Source: DATLYF01 sp035575095 (GTDB taxonomy: Bacteria; Pseudomonadota; Gammaproteobacteria; Competibacterales; Competibacteraceae). From it: a stretch of 18,274 nucleotides of DNA. The notes under the pieces were generated by a model, which ran no database searches, had not been told where the DNA came from, and was given only the letters and a program-made list of their open reading frames with translations. The position numbers and the translations under genes are program-made. Location of the stretch: the NCBI GenBank assembly GCA_035575095.1, contig DATLYF010000139.1, positions 1 to 18,274 on the forward strand, given 5' to 3'. Shown here piece after piece: positions 5,648 through 13,902 of the stretch (position 1 is the stretch's first letter; every line of letters begins with the position of its first letter).

Positions 5648-6586
5648 ATGCAGGCGGCAACCCTGTCACACCGGTCCGTGTTGCTGGACGAAGCGCTCGC
5701 TGCCCTGCGGGTGCGGCCGGCCGGTCGCTACGTGGATGCTACCTTCGGCCGCGGTGGACACAGTGCCGCCCTGCTCGCTGCCTTGGGGCCGCAGGGTCGG
5801 CTCCTGGCTCTGGACCGCGATCCCGCGGCCGAGCATCATGCCTGGGCTCACTTCGGTGCCGATCCCCGCTTCAGTTTCGTGCGCAGCCCCTTCAGCCGCC
5901 TTGCCGAACAGGTGCGGGCCTGGCTGCCGGAGGGGAAGGTGGACGGTATCTTGCTCGACCTCGGCGTGTCCTCGCCGCAACTGGACGATCCCGAGCGCGG
6001 TTTCAGCTTCACCAAGGACGGCCCGCTGGACATGCGCATGGACCCGGCCGGCGGACCCAGCGCTGCCGAGTGGTTGGCTACGGCGACCGAGGCAGAGATT
6101 GACCGGGTGCTGAAGGAGCTGGGCGAGGAGCGCTTCCACCGCCGGGTGGCGCGGGCCATCGTTGAGGCACGCCGGCAGGCGCCGCTTACCCGTACCTTGC
6201 AATTGGCGCAGATCGTGGCGGCGGCAGTGCCTAGCCGCGAGCCGGGCAAGCACCCGGCCACCCGCACCTTTCAGGCCGTTCGCATCTATCTCAATCGCGA
6301 GCTAGAAGAGCTGGCGGCAGCGCTGGAACAGGCCGTGGAGCTGCTGGTGCCGGGCGGGCGTGTGGTGGTGATCAGCTTCCATTCCCTGGAAGACCGCCTG
6401 GTCAAGCGCTTCCTGCGGCGCCAGGCCCAGGGTGTCGAACTGCCGCCGGACTTGCCGGTGCCGGAATGCGAACGCGGCGCCACCCTGCGCCTGGTGGGCA
6501 AGGCGATCCGCCCCGGTGCCGCCGAGGTGGCCGCCAATCCTCGGGCGCGTAGCGCGGTGCTGCGGGCCGCGGAGCGGCTGCCGTGA
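5648..6586 (+). CDS. rsmH: 16S rRNA (cytosine(1402)-N(4))-methyltransferase RsmH
   Basis: RsmH (MraW) methylates N4 of C1402 of 16S rRNA with SAM, the same base that RsmI modifies. The product has 312 residues (E. coli 313). It starts HRSVLLDEAL, then shows the SAM-binding YVDATFGRGGHS at 28-39, LALDRDP at 53-59, GILLDLGVSSPQLDDPERGF at 100-119, GPLDMRMDP at 125-133, TFQAVRIYLNRELEEL, and the late motif VVISFHSLEDRLVKRF. The open frame extends far upstream over mraZ, but the ATG at 5648 fits the family start and has AAGG just before it. It begins 7 bases after mraZ and shares a GTGA overlap with ftsL. Confidence 0.97.
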   Translation: MQAATLSHRSVLLDEALAALRVRPAGRYVDATFGRGGHSAALLAALGPQGRLLALDRDPAAEHHAWAHFGADPRFSFVRSPFSRLAEQVRAWLPEGKVDGILLDLGVSSPQLDDPERGFSFTKDGPLDMRMDPAGGPSAAEWLATATEAEIDRVLKELGEERFHRRVARAIVEARRQAPLTRTLQLAQIVAAAVPSREPGKHPATRTFQAVRIYLNRELEELAAALEQAVELLVPGGRVVVISFHSLEDRLVKRFLRRQAQGVELPPDLPVPECERGATLRLVGKAIRPGAAEVAANPRARSAVLRAAERLP

Positions 6587-6849
6587 CTCTGACCAAGATC
6601 ATCGGCCTGATCGTCTGCGCCCTGCTGGCGACCGGGCTCGGCCTGGTGCACAGCAAGCACCAGAGCCGTAAGCTGTTCCAGGAGCTACAGACCCTGCAGG
6701 TGCGGCGCGATGACCTGGAGATCGAATGGACCCAGCTGCAGCTGGAGCAGAGCACCCTGGCGACGGAGTCGGTGGTGGATCAGGCCGCCCGCACCCGCCT
6801 GAACATGGTCATTCCTGATCCGGCCACGGTGGTGTACATCACGCGATGA
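6583..6849 (+). CDS. ftsL: Cell division protein FtsL
   Basis: FtsL is a small bitopic inner-membrane protein that, with FtsB and FtsQ, recruits and activates the septal synthase FtsW-FtsI. The 88-residue product has a very short cytoplasmic tail, one membrane span at about 3-22, and a periplasmic leucine-zipper-like coiled coil at about 26-62, then LNMVIPDPATVVYI, which is typical of the family's end. Sequence identity in this family is low, so the call rests on size, topology and place between rsmH and ftsI. The start is GTG at 6583, overlapping the rsmH stop by four bases (GTGA); the stop overlaps the ftsI ATG (ATGA). Translation is likely coupled on both sides. Confidence 0.93.
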   Translation: MTLTKIIGLIVCALLATGLGLVHSKHQSRKLFQELQTLQVRRDDLEIEWTQLQLEQSTLATESVVDQAARTRLNMVIPDPATVVYITR

Positions 6850-8594
6850 AGGCGCACACGGCAGCACTGAGAAAGAACGGCGGAGGCTGGCGGCGCTGCC
6901 TGATGACCTCACGCCCGCAACTAGTGTTGGCGCTGCTGGCCTGTGCCGCCGTCGGCATGCTCAGCCGCGCGGCCTATCTGCAGCTGTTTCACAAGGATTT
7001 CCTGCAGGACCAGGGTAGCGACCGCTACATGCGGGTGCTGGAAGTGCCGGCCCTGCGCGGCATGATCGTTGATCGTCACGGCGACCCGCTGGCGGTGAGC
7101 TCACCGGTGGACTCGGTCTGGGCCGATCCCGGTACGGTGCTGGAGCATCGCCAGCGCTTGCCGGCCTTGGCCCGGTTGCTGGGACTGGACAGCGCAGAAC
7201 TGCTGGCCCGCCTCGAAGAGAATCGCACCCGCCAGTTCCTCTATCTGCGCAAACAGATGGAGCCGGACGCCGCCAGCCGGGTGATGGCTCTGGGCGTGCC
7301 CGGGGTGCATTTGGAGCGCGGCTACCGCCGCTTCTACCCCACGGCCGAGGTCATGTCCCATCTGCTCGGCTTCACCGACATCGACGATCGTGGCCAGGAG
7401 GGCTTGGAGCTGGCCTACGATCAGGTGCTGCGCGGCACCCCGGGAGCCAAGCGGGTGCTCAAGGACCGCTACAACCGCATCGTCGAGGACGTGGAGAGCA
7501 TCAGCCAGCCCCAGTCTGGTCAGACCCTGACCCTGTCCATCGACCGTCGCATCCAGTATCTGGCTTACAAGGCGCTCAAGGAGGCGGTGCTGGAGCATCG
7601 CGCCAGCGCCGGTACCGCGCTGGTTCTGGACGTGACCAGCGGCGAGATTCTGGCCATGGTCAACCAGCCGGCCGGCAACCCCAACAACCGTGAGCAACGT
7701 CAGGGCCAGTTGCTGCGCAACCGGGCGGTGACCGATGTGTTCGAGCCCGGCTCCACTTTCAAGCCGTTCGTGGTGGCGCTGGGGCTGGAGGCTGGAACCA
7801 TCCGCCCCAACACCCCTATCGACACCCGCCCCGGCTTCATGCCGGTGGGGCGCAACACGGTGCGCGACATTCACAACTACGGCCTGCTGGACGTCACCCG
7901 GGTGATCACCAAGTCGAGCAACGTCGGCGTGGCCAAGATCGCCCTGGCGCTGCCGCCGGAGCGCTTATGGGACCTGTATCGCCGGCTCGGCGTGGGCAGC
8001 CGTACCGCACTCGGTTTCGCCGGCGAGCAGGCCGGCTTCCTCAGCCATCACAAGGGCTGGGGGGCATTCGAGTACGCCACCCACTCCTTCGGCTATGGCC
8101 TCTCCGTGACCGCCGTGCAGCTCGCCCAGGCCTATATGGTGCTGGCTACCGACGGTGTGCGCCGGCCGCTTACCTTGCTCAAGCGCGAGGCGCCGCCGGC
8201 GGAGGAGATGCGAGTGCTGTCGCCGCAGACGGCGCGCCAGGTGCGGACCATGATGGAGACCGTGGTGAGCCGCGAGGGTACTGCTCTCAAGGCCGCCGTG
8301 CCCGGCTACCGGGTGGCTGGCAAGACCGGTACCGCGCGCAAGATCATCGCTGGGCGCTATTCCTCCGATCACCACATGGCGGTGTTCGCCGGCATGGCGC
8401 CGGCCAGCCAGCCCCGCCTGGTGATGGTGATCATGATCGACGACCCGCAGGGCGAGGCGTACTACGGCGGCTTGGTGGCGGCACCGGTGTTCAGCCAGGT
8501 CATGGCCGGCGCCCTGCGGCTACTCAACGTCAATCCCGATGGTCAGCTGGCCGGCACCCTGGAGCTGGCGGCCAGCCCCAAGGTGAAACCATGA
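6846..8594 (+). CDS. ftsI: Peptidoglycan D,D-transpeptidase FtsI (PBP3)
   Basis: FtsI is the class B penicillin-binding protein that cross-links septal peptidoglycan, paired with FtsW. The 582-residue protein (E. coli 588) has a cytoplasmic tail, one membrane span at about 25-42, a pedestal domain with LRGMIVDRHGDPLAVS and ERGYRRFYPTAEVMSHLLG, and a periplasmic transpeptidase domain. The active-site motifs are STFK with the acylated Ser303, SSN at 357-359 and KTGT at 493-496, close to the E. coli positions. It overlaps ftsL and murE by four bases each (ATGA). No inserted or missing segment is apparent. Confidence 0.98.
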   Translation: MKAHTAALRKNGGGWRRCLMTSRPQLVLALLACAAVGMLSRAAYLQLFHKDFLQDQGSDRYMRVLEVPALRGMIVDRHGDPLAVSSPVDSVWADPGTVLEHRQRLPALARLLGLDSAELLARLEENRTRQFLYLRKQMEPDAASRVMALGVPGVHLERGYRRFYPTAEVMSHLLGFTDIDDRGQEGLELAYDQVLRGTPGAKRVLKDRYNRIVEDVESISQPQSGQTLTLSIDRRIQYLAYKALKEAVLEHRASAGTALVLDVTSGEILAMVNQPAGNPNNREQRQGQLLRNRAVTDVFEPGSTFKPFVVALGLEAGTIRPNTPIDTRPGFMPVGRNTVRDIHNYGLLDVTRVITKSSNVGVAKIALALPPERLWDLYRRLGVGSRTALGFAGEQAGFLSHHKGWGAFEYATHSFGYGLSVTAVQLAQAYMVLATDGVRRPLTLLKREAPPAEEMRVLSPQTARQVRTMMETVVSREGTALKAAVPGYRVAGKTGTARKIIAGRYSSDHHMAVFAGMAPASQPRLVMVIMIDDPQGEAYYGGLVAAPVFSQVMAGALRLLNVNPDGQLAGTLELAASPKVKP

Positions 8595-10090
8595 GCGAGA
8601 CTTCCCTGAGTACCCTGCTGCACGGCCTGGCGCCGGTGACGCCGGCCGAGGAGCGCACCATCATCGGTCTGGCCAGCGACAGCCGTCTGGCGCGTCCCGG
8701 CGACCTGTTCCTGGCCCTGCGCGGGCTGCACCACCATGGCCTGGAGTTTCTGCCCGAGCTGCATCGGGCCGGGGTAGCGGCGGTGGCCTGGGAGCCGCCC
8801 TACGACGGCGCACTGCCGGCCGCGGACGGACTGCCGTTGATCCCGGTGGCGGAGCTGAGCCGGCGCCTCGGCGTCATCGCCGAGCGCTTCCACGGCTTCC
8901 CTAGCCGCGACATGACCCTGATCGGCGTCACCGGCACCGACGGCAAGACCTCCTGCTCCCAGTTCATCGCCCAGGCCCTGGGGCTGCTGGGCATGCCCTG
9001 CGGCGTGCTGGGCACCATCGGCTACGGCCTGCCCGGCCACCTGATGCCGGCCAGCCACACCACCCCCGATGCCCTGACCCTGTGGGAGCGGCTCGCCGCC
9101 CTGCGCGAGCAGGGGGTGCGGCGGCTGGCCATGGAGGTCTCGTCCCACGCCCTGGAGCAGGGCCGGGTGATGGGGTTGCGCTTCGAGGTGGCCGTGCTCA
9201 CCAACCTGACCCGCGACCATCTGGACTATCACGGCAGCCTGGAGGCCTACGCCGCGGCCAAGCGCAAGCTGTTCACCGACTACGACATCCGCTGCGCCGT
9301 GCTCAACCTGGACGATGCCTTCGGCCGCCGTCTGGCTGCCGAGCTGGTCGATTCGGTGGCAGTGATCGGCTACGGCCTGGGCCGGGCGCCGGCCGACTGG
9401 CACGGACCCTGGCTGGGCTGCCGCGAGCTGCATGCGTTGGCCGGCGGGCTGGAGCTGGCCATCGACACCTCGCACTGGGGCGAAGCGCGGGTGTCGAGCC
9501 CGCTACTCGGGCGCTTCAACGGTGCCAACCTGCTGGCGGTGCTGGGTGTGCTGCTGGCACTGCAAGTGCCCTTCGGCGACGCCGTGACGGCGCTGGAGCG
9601 GCTCAGCACCGTGCCCGGGCGCATGGAGCGCTTCGGCGGCGGCCGTGGCCGGCCGCTGGCGGTGGTGGACTACGCCCATACGCCCAACGCCCTGGAGCAA
9701 GTGCTCGCGGCGCTGCGCGAGCATATCCACGACGGCCGGCTATGGTGCGTGTTCGGCTGCGGCGGCGACCGCGATCCCGGCAAGCGCCCGCAGATGGGGG
9801 CAGTGGCCGAGCGCCTGGCCGACCGCGTCATCGTCACCAACGACAATCCGCGCAGCGAGGCCCCCGAGGCCATCGCCGAGCAGATCCTGGCGGGCATGCG
9901 CGCCCCGGAACGGGCGCGAATCATCCTCGACCGCGGCGCCGCCATCCAGTACGCCCTGCGCAAGGCGGCCCCCGGCGACATCGTGCTCATCGCTGGCAAG
10001 GGGCACGAGGACTATCAACTGATCGGCGGGCGCCGGCTGGATTTCAGCGACCGCATCGTTGTGCGCCAGTGGCTGGGGACGGCGGCATGA
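8591..10090 (+). CDS. murE: UDP-MurNAc-L-Ala-D-Glu:meso-diaminopimelate ligase MurE
   Basis: MurE adds the third amino acid of the stem peptide in the cytoplasm using ATP. The 499-residue product (E. coli 495) has an N-terminal UDP-binding domain (LASDSRLARPGDLFLALRG), an ATP-binding domain whose P-loop is GTDGKTS (115-121, Lys119), HTTPDALTLW, and TNLTRDHLDYHGSLEAYAAAK ending in Lys224, which aligns with the carbamylated lysine of E. coli MurE. The C-terminal domain carries DNPR at 418-421, the signature for meso-diaminopimelate rather than lysine, as expected for a Gram-negative wall. The P-loop is GTDGKTS where E. coli has GTNGKTT. The ATG at 8591 overlaps ftsI by four bases and the end overlaps murF by four. 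Confidence 0.98.
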   Translation: MSETSLSTLLHGLAPVTPAEERTIIGLASDSRLARPGDLFLALRGLHHHGLEFLPELHRAGVAAVAWEPPYDGALPAADGLPLIPVAELSRRLGVIAERFHGFPSRDMTLIGVTGTDGKTSCSQFIAQALGLLGMPCGVLGTIGYGLPGHLMPASHTTPDALTLWERLAALREQGVRRLAMEVSSHALEQGRVMGLRFEVAVLTNLTRDHLDYHGSLEAYAAAKRKLFTDYDIRCAVLNLDDAFGRRLAAELVDSVAVIGYGLGRAPADWHGPWLGCRELHALAGGLELAIDTSHWGEARVSSPLLGRFNGANLLAVLGVLLALQVPFGDAVTALERLSTVPGRMERFGGGRGRPLAVVDYAHTPNALEQVLAALREHIHDGRLWCVFGCGGDRDPGKRPQMGAVAERLADRVIVTNDNPRSEAPEAIAEQILAGMRAPERARIILDRGAAIQYALRKAAPGDIVLIAGKGHEDYQLIGGRRLDFSDRIVVRQWLGTAA

Positions 10091-11445
10091 GGAGCATGCT
10101 CTTGAGCGAGGCAGCGCGACTGCTGGATGGGGAACTGATCGGCGCCGATCGCGCCTTCTCCGCTGTCGTCAGCGACAGCCGGCAGCTTGTCGAGGGCGCG
10201 CTGTTCGTCGCCCTGCGCGGCGAGCGCTTCGATGGTCACGACTTCGTCGCCGCCGCCGCCGGACGCGGTGCTGTGGCGGCCCTAGTCGAGCGCCGTCTGG
10301 AACTGGCGCTGCCGCAGTTGCGGGTGGCTGATACCCTGGCCGCTCTGGGCCGGCTCGGCGCCGCCTGGCGCCAAGGCTTCCGCGGCCCGCTGGTAGCGCT
10401 CACCGGCAGCAACGGCAAGACCACCTTGAAGGAAATGGTCCGCGCCATCCTGGCGGTGCGCGGCCCCGTGCTGGCCACCCAGGGCAATCTCAACAACCAC
10501 ATCGGCGTGCCGCTCACCTTGCTGCGGCTGCAGGACGAGCACCAGTATGCCGTGCTCGAGATGGGGGCCAACCATCCCGGCGAGATCGCCTATCTCACCG
10601 CCCTGGCCCGGCCCGACGTGGCCGTCGTCAACAACGCCGGACCTTGCCATCTGGAAGGCTTCGGCGACCTGGACGGGGTGGCACGTGGCAAGGGCGAGAT
10701 CTTCCAGGGGCTGGGCGAGCGCGGGGTGGCGGTGGTCAACGCCGACGACGCCTATGCCGCTTACTGGCGCGGGCTCAACGCCGGGCGGCGCATCCTCGAT
10801 TTCGGCCTGGAGCGACCGGCCGCGGTGCGCGGCGAGCTGTTGGGCGAGGAGGGGGGGGTGCGCCTGCACTGGCAGGGGCAGGCGGTGGACATCCGCCTGC
10901 CCCTGCCCGGGGTGCACAACGTGCGTAACGCGCTCGCCGCCGCCGCCGCCGCTCTGGCCGTGGGCTGCTCCCTGGACGAGATCCGCCAGGGGCTGGAGGC
11001 GGTGCAGGGGGTGGCGGGGCGGCTGCAGCGCCTGACCACCGCCGAGGGTGCGGTACTGATCAACGACAGCTACAATGCCAACCCCGCATCGCTGGCCGCC
11101 GCCCTGGCCACGGTGCGGGGCGAGCCGCGCTGGCTGGTGCTGGGCGATATGGCCGAGCTGGGGCCGGACGCGGCGCAGTGGCACGCCCGCGCCGGAGCCG
11201 AGGCGCGCGCCCACGGCTACTGCCGGCTGTTCGCCCTGGGCGAGCACAGCCGGCGGGCGGTGGCGACGTTCGGCGCCGGTGCCGCCCACTACGCCAGCGC
11301 CGAGGAGCTGGGTGCGGCCCTGCGCCAGGCCCTGGCCGAGACATCCGAGCAACCCACCATTCTGTTGAAAGGATCCCGTAGCATGCGTCTGGAGCGTATC
11401 GTCCAGGCCTTGCTCCCGGCGGAAGCCTTGGGAGCGACGCACTGA
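10087..11445 (+). CDS. murF: UDP-MurNAc-tripeptide:D-alanyl-D-alanine ligase MurF
   Basis: MurF attaches the D-Ala-D-Ala dipeptide made by Ddl to complete UDP-MurNAc-pentapeptide. The product has 452 residues, the same as E. coli. Seen are VVSDSRQLVEGALFVALRGERFDGHDF, the P-loop GSNGKTT (107-113, Lys111), QGNLNNHIGVPLTLL, EMGANHPGEIAYL, NNAGPCHLEGFGDLDGVARGKGEIF, PGVHNVRNALAAAA and LINDSYNANPASLAAAL. The ATG at 10087 overlaps murE by four bases (ATGA); a second ATG at 10096 is possible but less suited to coupled translation. The stop shares one base with the mraY ATG (TGATG). A run of eight G at 10851-10858 encodes part of a Glu-Glu-Gly-Gly-Val segment without breaking the frame. Confidence 0.98.
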   Translation: MRSMLLSEAARLLDGELIGADRAFSAVVSDSRQLVEGALFVALRGERFDGHDFVAAAAGRGAVAALVERRLELALPQLRVADTLAALGRLGAAWRQGFRGPLVALTGSNGKTTLKEMVRAILAVRGPVLATQGNLNNHIGVPLTLLRLQDEHQYAVLEMGANHPGEIAYLTALARPDVAVVNNAGPCHLEGFGDLDGVARGKGEIFQGLGERGVAVVNADDAYAAYWRGLNAGRRILDFGLERPAAVRGELLGEEGGVRLHWQGQAVDIRLPLPGVHNVRNALAAAAAALAVGCSLDEIRQGLEAVQGVAGRLQRLTTAEGAVLINDSYNANPASLAAALATVRGEPRWLVLGDMAELGPDAAQWHARAGAEARAHGYCRLFALGEHSRRAVATFGAGAAHYASAEELGAALRQALAETSEQPTILLKGSRSMRLERIVQALLPAEALGATH

Positions 11446-12527
11446 TGCTGTTTTTGCTGGCCGAGTGGTTGACCCGTTTCTACAGCGGGTTCAACGTCTT
11501 CCAGTACCTGACTCTGCGCGCCATCCTGGGCGTGCTCACCGCGCTCGCCATCGCCCTGCTGCTGGGGCCGCTGCTGATCCAGCACCTGCGCTTCCGCCAG
11601 ATCGGTCAGCATGTGCGTGACGACGGGCCGCAGAGTCATCTGTCCAAGGCCGGCACCCCCACCATGGGCGGGGCGCTGATTCTGGTGGCCATCGCCATCG
11701 CCACCCTGCTATGGGCCGATCTGCGCAACTTCTATGTCTGGGTGGTGTTGGCGGTGACCCTGGCCTTCGGCGTGATCGGCTGGGTGGACGACTACCGCAA
11801 GCTGATCCGCAAGAACTCCAAGGGCCTGTCGGCGCGCGAGAAGTACCTGTGGCAGTCCTGCGCCGGCCTGCTGGCCGCCCTGCTGCTGTATATCCTGGCC
11901 AAGAGCCCGGCCGAGACCCAGCTCATCGTGCCGTTCTTCAAGAACGTGGTGGTGGATCTGGGAGTGTGGTTCATTCCGCTCACCTACTGCGTCATCGTCG
12001 GCTCCAGCAACGCCGTCAACCTCACCGACGGCCTGGATGGCCTGGCCATCATGCCCACGGTGATGGTGGCCAGCGCCCTGGCGGTGTTCGCCTACGCCTC
12101 CGGCAACGCCATCTTCGCCAACTACCTGCAGATCCCCTATGTCGCCGGGGTGGGCGAGGTGGTGGTGTTCTGCGGCGCCCTGGTGGGGGCGGGGTTGGGC
12201 TTTCTCTGGTTCAACGCCTATCCGGCCCAGGTATTCATGGGCGATGTCGGCGCCCTGGCCCTGGGGGCGGCGCTGGGGATACTCGCCGTGCTGGTGCGCC
12301 AGGAGATCGTGCTGTTCGTCATGGGCGGGGTATTCGTGATGGAGACGGTGTCGGTGATCCTGCAGGTGGGCTCATTCAAGCTCACCGGCCGGCGTATCTT
12401 TCGCATGGCGCCGCTGCACCACCACTTCGAGCTCAAGGGCTGGCCCGAGCCGCGGGTGATCGTGCGCTTCTGGATCGTCACCGTGATCCTGGTGCTGATT
12501 GGCCTCTCCACCCTGAAGATCCGCTGA
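11445..12527 (+). CDS. mraY: Phospho-N-acetylmuramoyl-pentapeptide-transferase MraY
   Basis: MraY is an inner-membrane enzyme that transfers phospho-MurNAc-pentapeptide to undecaprenyl phosphate, making lipid I. The 360-residue product (same as E. coli) has about ten hydrophobic segments. Catalytic and substrate motifs are kept: Asp115-Asp116 in VDDYRK, SSNAVNLTDGLDGLA at 187-201, FMGDVGALALG with Asp267, and MAPLHHHFELKGWPEPRV with the histidine triad at 325-327. The early GTPTMGG motif (70-76) is also present. It starts at ATG 11445, sharing one base with murF, and is followed 10 bases later by murD. Confidence 0.98.
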   Translation: MLFLLAEWLTRFYSGFNVFQYLTLRAILGVLTALAIALLLGPLLIQHLRFRQIGQHVRDDGPQSHLSKAGTPTMGGALILVAIAIATLLWADLRNFYVWVVLAVTLAFGVIGWVDDYRKLIRKNSKGLSAREKYLWQSCAGLLAALLLYILAKSPAETQLIVPFFKNVVVDLGVWFIPLTYCVIVGSSNAVNLTDGLDGLAIMPTVMVASALAVFAYASGNAIFANYLQIPYVAGVGEVVVFCGALVGAGLGFLWFNAYPAQVFMGDVGALALGAALGILAVLVRQEIVLFVMGGVFVMETVSVILQVGSFKLTGRRIFRMAPLHHHFELKGWPEPRVIVRFWIVTVILVLIGLSTLKIR

Positions 12528-12537
12528 GGAGCCGAGC

Positions 12538-13902
12538 GTGAGCGCCATCCGACCCGCCCTCGACCTCGCCGGCACCACCCTGGTGGTGGGGCTGGGCAAG
12601 TCCGGCCTGTCCATGGTGCGGGCGCTGCACCGGCTGGGGGCGGAGCGTGTGATCGTCACCGATTCCCGCGCCGAGCCGCCGGGACTGGCGGAGGTCCGTG
12701 CCGAATTCCCGGGGCTGGAGTGCCATCTGGGCGGCTTCGCTGCGGCGCCGTTCGCCAAGGCTTCCCGCATCCTGCTCAGCCCCGGCGTGGCCGCCGCCAC
12801 TCCGGTGATTCGTGATGCCGCGGCCCGCGGCGTGCCGGTATGGGGCGATATCGAGCTGTTCGCTCGGCTGACGACGGCGCCGGTGGTGGCCATCACCGGC
12901 GCCAACGGCAAGAGCACCGTCACCACCCTGGTGGGGGAGATGGCCCGCTGCGCCGGGGTGCGGGTGGCGGTGGGCGGCAACCTGGGCACGCCGGCCCTGG
13001 AGCTGGGCTGTGCCCGGCCCGACGCCGAGCTGTACGTGCTGGAGTTGTCCAGTTTCCAGCTGGAGACCACCCACAGCCTGGCGGCGCGGGCGGCGACGGT
13101 GCTCAACATCAGCCCCGACCACATGGACCGCTACCCCAGCGTGTGGGCCTACGCCGAGGCCAAGCGGCGCATCTTCCACGGCGGCGGGGTGATGGTGCTG
13201 AACCGCGACGATGCGCTGGTGGTGGCCATGGCCGAGCACGGCCGCGAGCAGCGCTGGTTCGGTCTGCAAGCACCGCGCGATGAGCGCGACTACGGCCTGC
13301 TCCGGGACGCTGGCCGCATCTGGCTGGCCCGTGGCGGCGAGCGTCTGCTCGCCGCCGATGAGCTGCGCATCGGCGGCGAACACAACCTGGCCAACGCTCT
13401 GGCCGCTCTGGCCCTGGGCGAGGCCGCAGGCCTGCCGCGCGCGGCCATGACCGAGGCCCTGCGCGGCTTTCCCGGCCTGCCGCACCGCTGCCAACTGGTG
13501 GGAGAGGGCAGCGGCGTGCGCTGGTACGACGATTCCAAGGGCACCAACGTCGGCGCCACGGTGGCCGCAGTGCGCGGACTGCCCGGGCCGCTGCTGCTCA
13601 TCGCCGGCGGCGACGGCAAGGGCCAGGACTTCGCCCCGCTGGCCGAGGCCCTGGGCGACAAGGTCAAGGCCGTAATCCTGATCGGCCGCGACGCGCCGCT
13701 GATCGAGCGCGCCGTGGCCGGACGCGTGGCCAGCCACCGTGCCGCCGACCTGGACGCGGCGGTGGAGCTGGCAGCGCGGCTGGCTGTGGCCGGCGACAGC
13801 GTGCTGCTGTCCCCCGCCTGCGCCAGCTTCGACATGTTCCGCAACTACGAGGAGCGGGGGCGGGTATTCGCCGCCGCCGTGGCCAGGGTGATGGCATGCT
13901 AG
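12538..13902 (+). CDS. murD: UDP-MurNAc-L-alanine:D-glutamate ligase MurD
   Basis: MurD adds D-glutamate, the second stem-peptide residue, in the cytoplasm. The product has 454 residues (E. coli 438). The N-terminal domain shows VVGLGKSGLSMVRAL and ILLSPGV; the ATP-binding domain has the P-loop GANGKST (121-127, Lys125), GGNLGTPAL, LELSSFQLETT, NISPDHMDRY and YAEAKRRIF with Lys209 at the carbamylated position; the C-terminal domain has LPHRCQLV, WYDDSKGTNVGAT, IAGGDGKGQDF and LSPACASFDMFRNYEERG. The start is GTG at 12538 with AGGAG six bases upstream, 10 bases after mraY. Its last seven bases overlap ftsW. Confidence 0.98.
   Translation: MSAIRPALDLAGTTLVVGLGKSGLSMVRALHRLGAERVIVTDSRAEPPGLAEVRAEFPGLECHLGGFAAAPFAKASRILLSPGVAAATPVIRDAAARGVPVWGDIELFARLTTAPVVAITGANGKSTVTTLVGEMARCAGVRVAVGGNLGTPALELGCARPDAELYVLELSSFQLETTHSLAARAATVLNISPDHMDRYPSVWAYAEAKRRIFHGGGVMVLNRDDALVVAMAEHGREQRWFGLQAPRDERDYGLLRDAGRIWLARGGERLLAADELRIGGEHNLANALAALALGEAAGLPRAAMTEALRGFPGLPHRCQLVGEGSGVRWYDDSKGTNVGATVAAVRGLPGPLLLIAGGDGKGQDFAPLAEALGDKVKAVILIGRDAPLIERAVAGRVASHRAADLDAAVELAARLAVAGDSVLLSPACASFDMFRNYEERGRVFAAAVARVMAC

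Noticed and set aside
12478..13737. A 419-codon open frame on the minus strand opposite murD, and similar long ones at 16012-17268 (-), 10282-11442 (-) and 630-2060 (+).
   Set aside because: They lie entirely opposite genes with clear families, have low-complexity Gly/His/Gln/Ala-rich translations and no recognised motif. Long antisense open frames are expected from third-position G/C bias.
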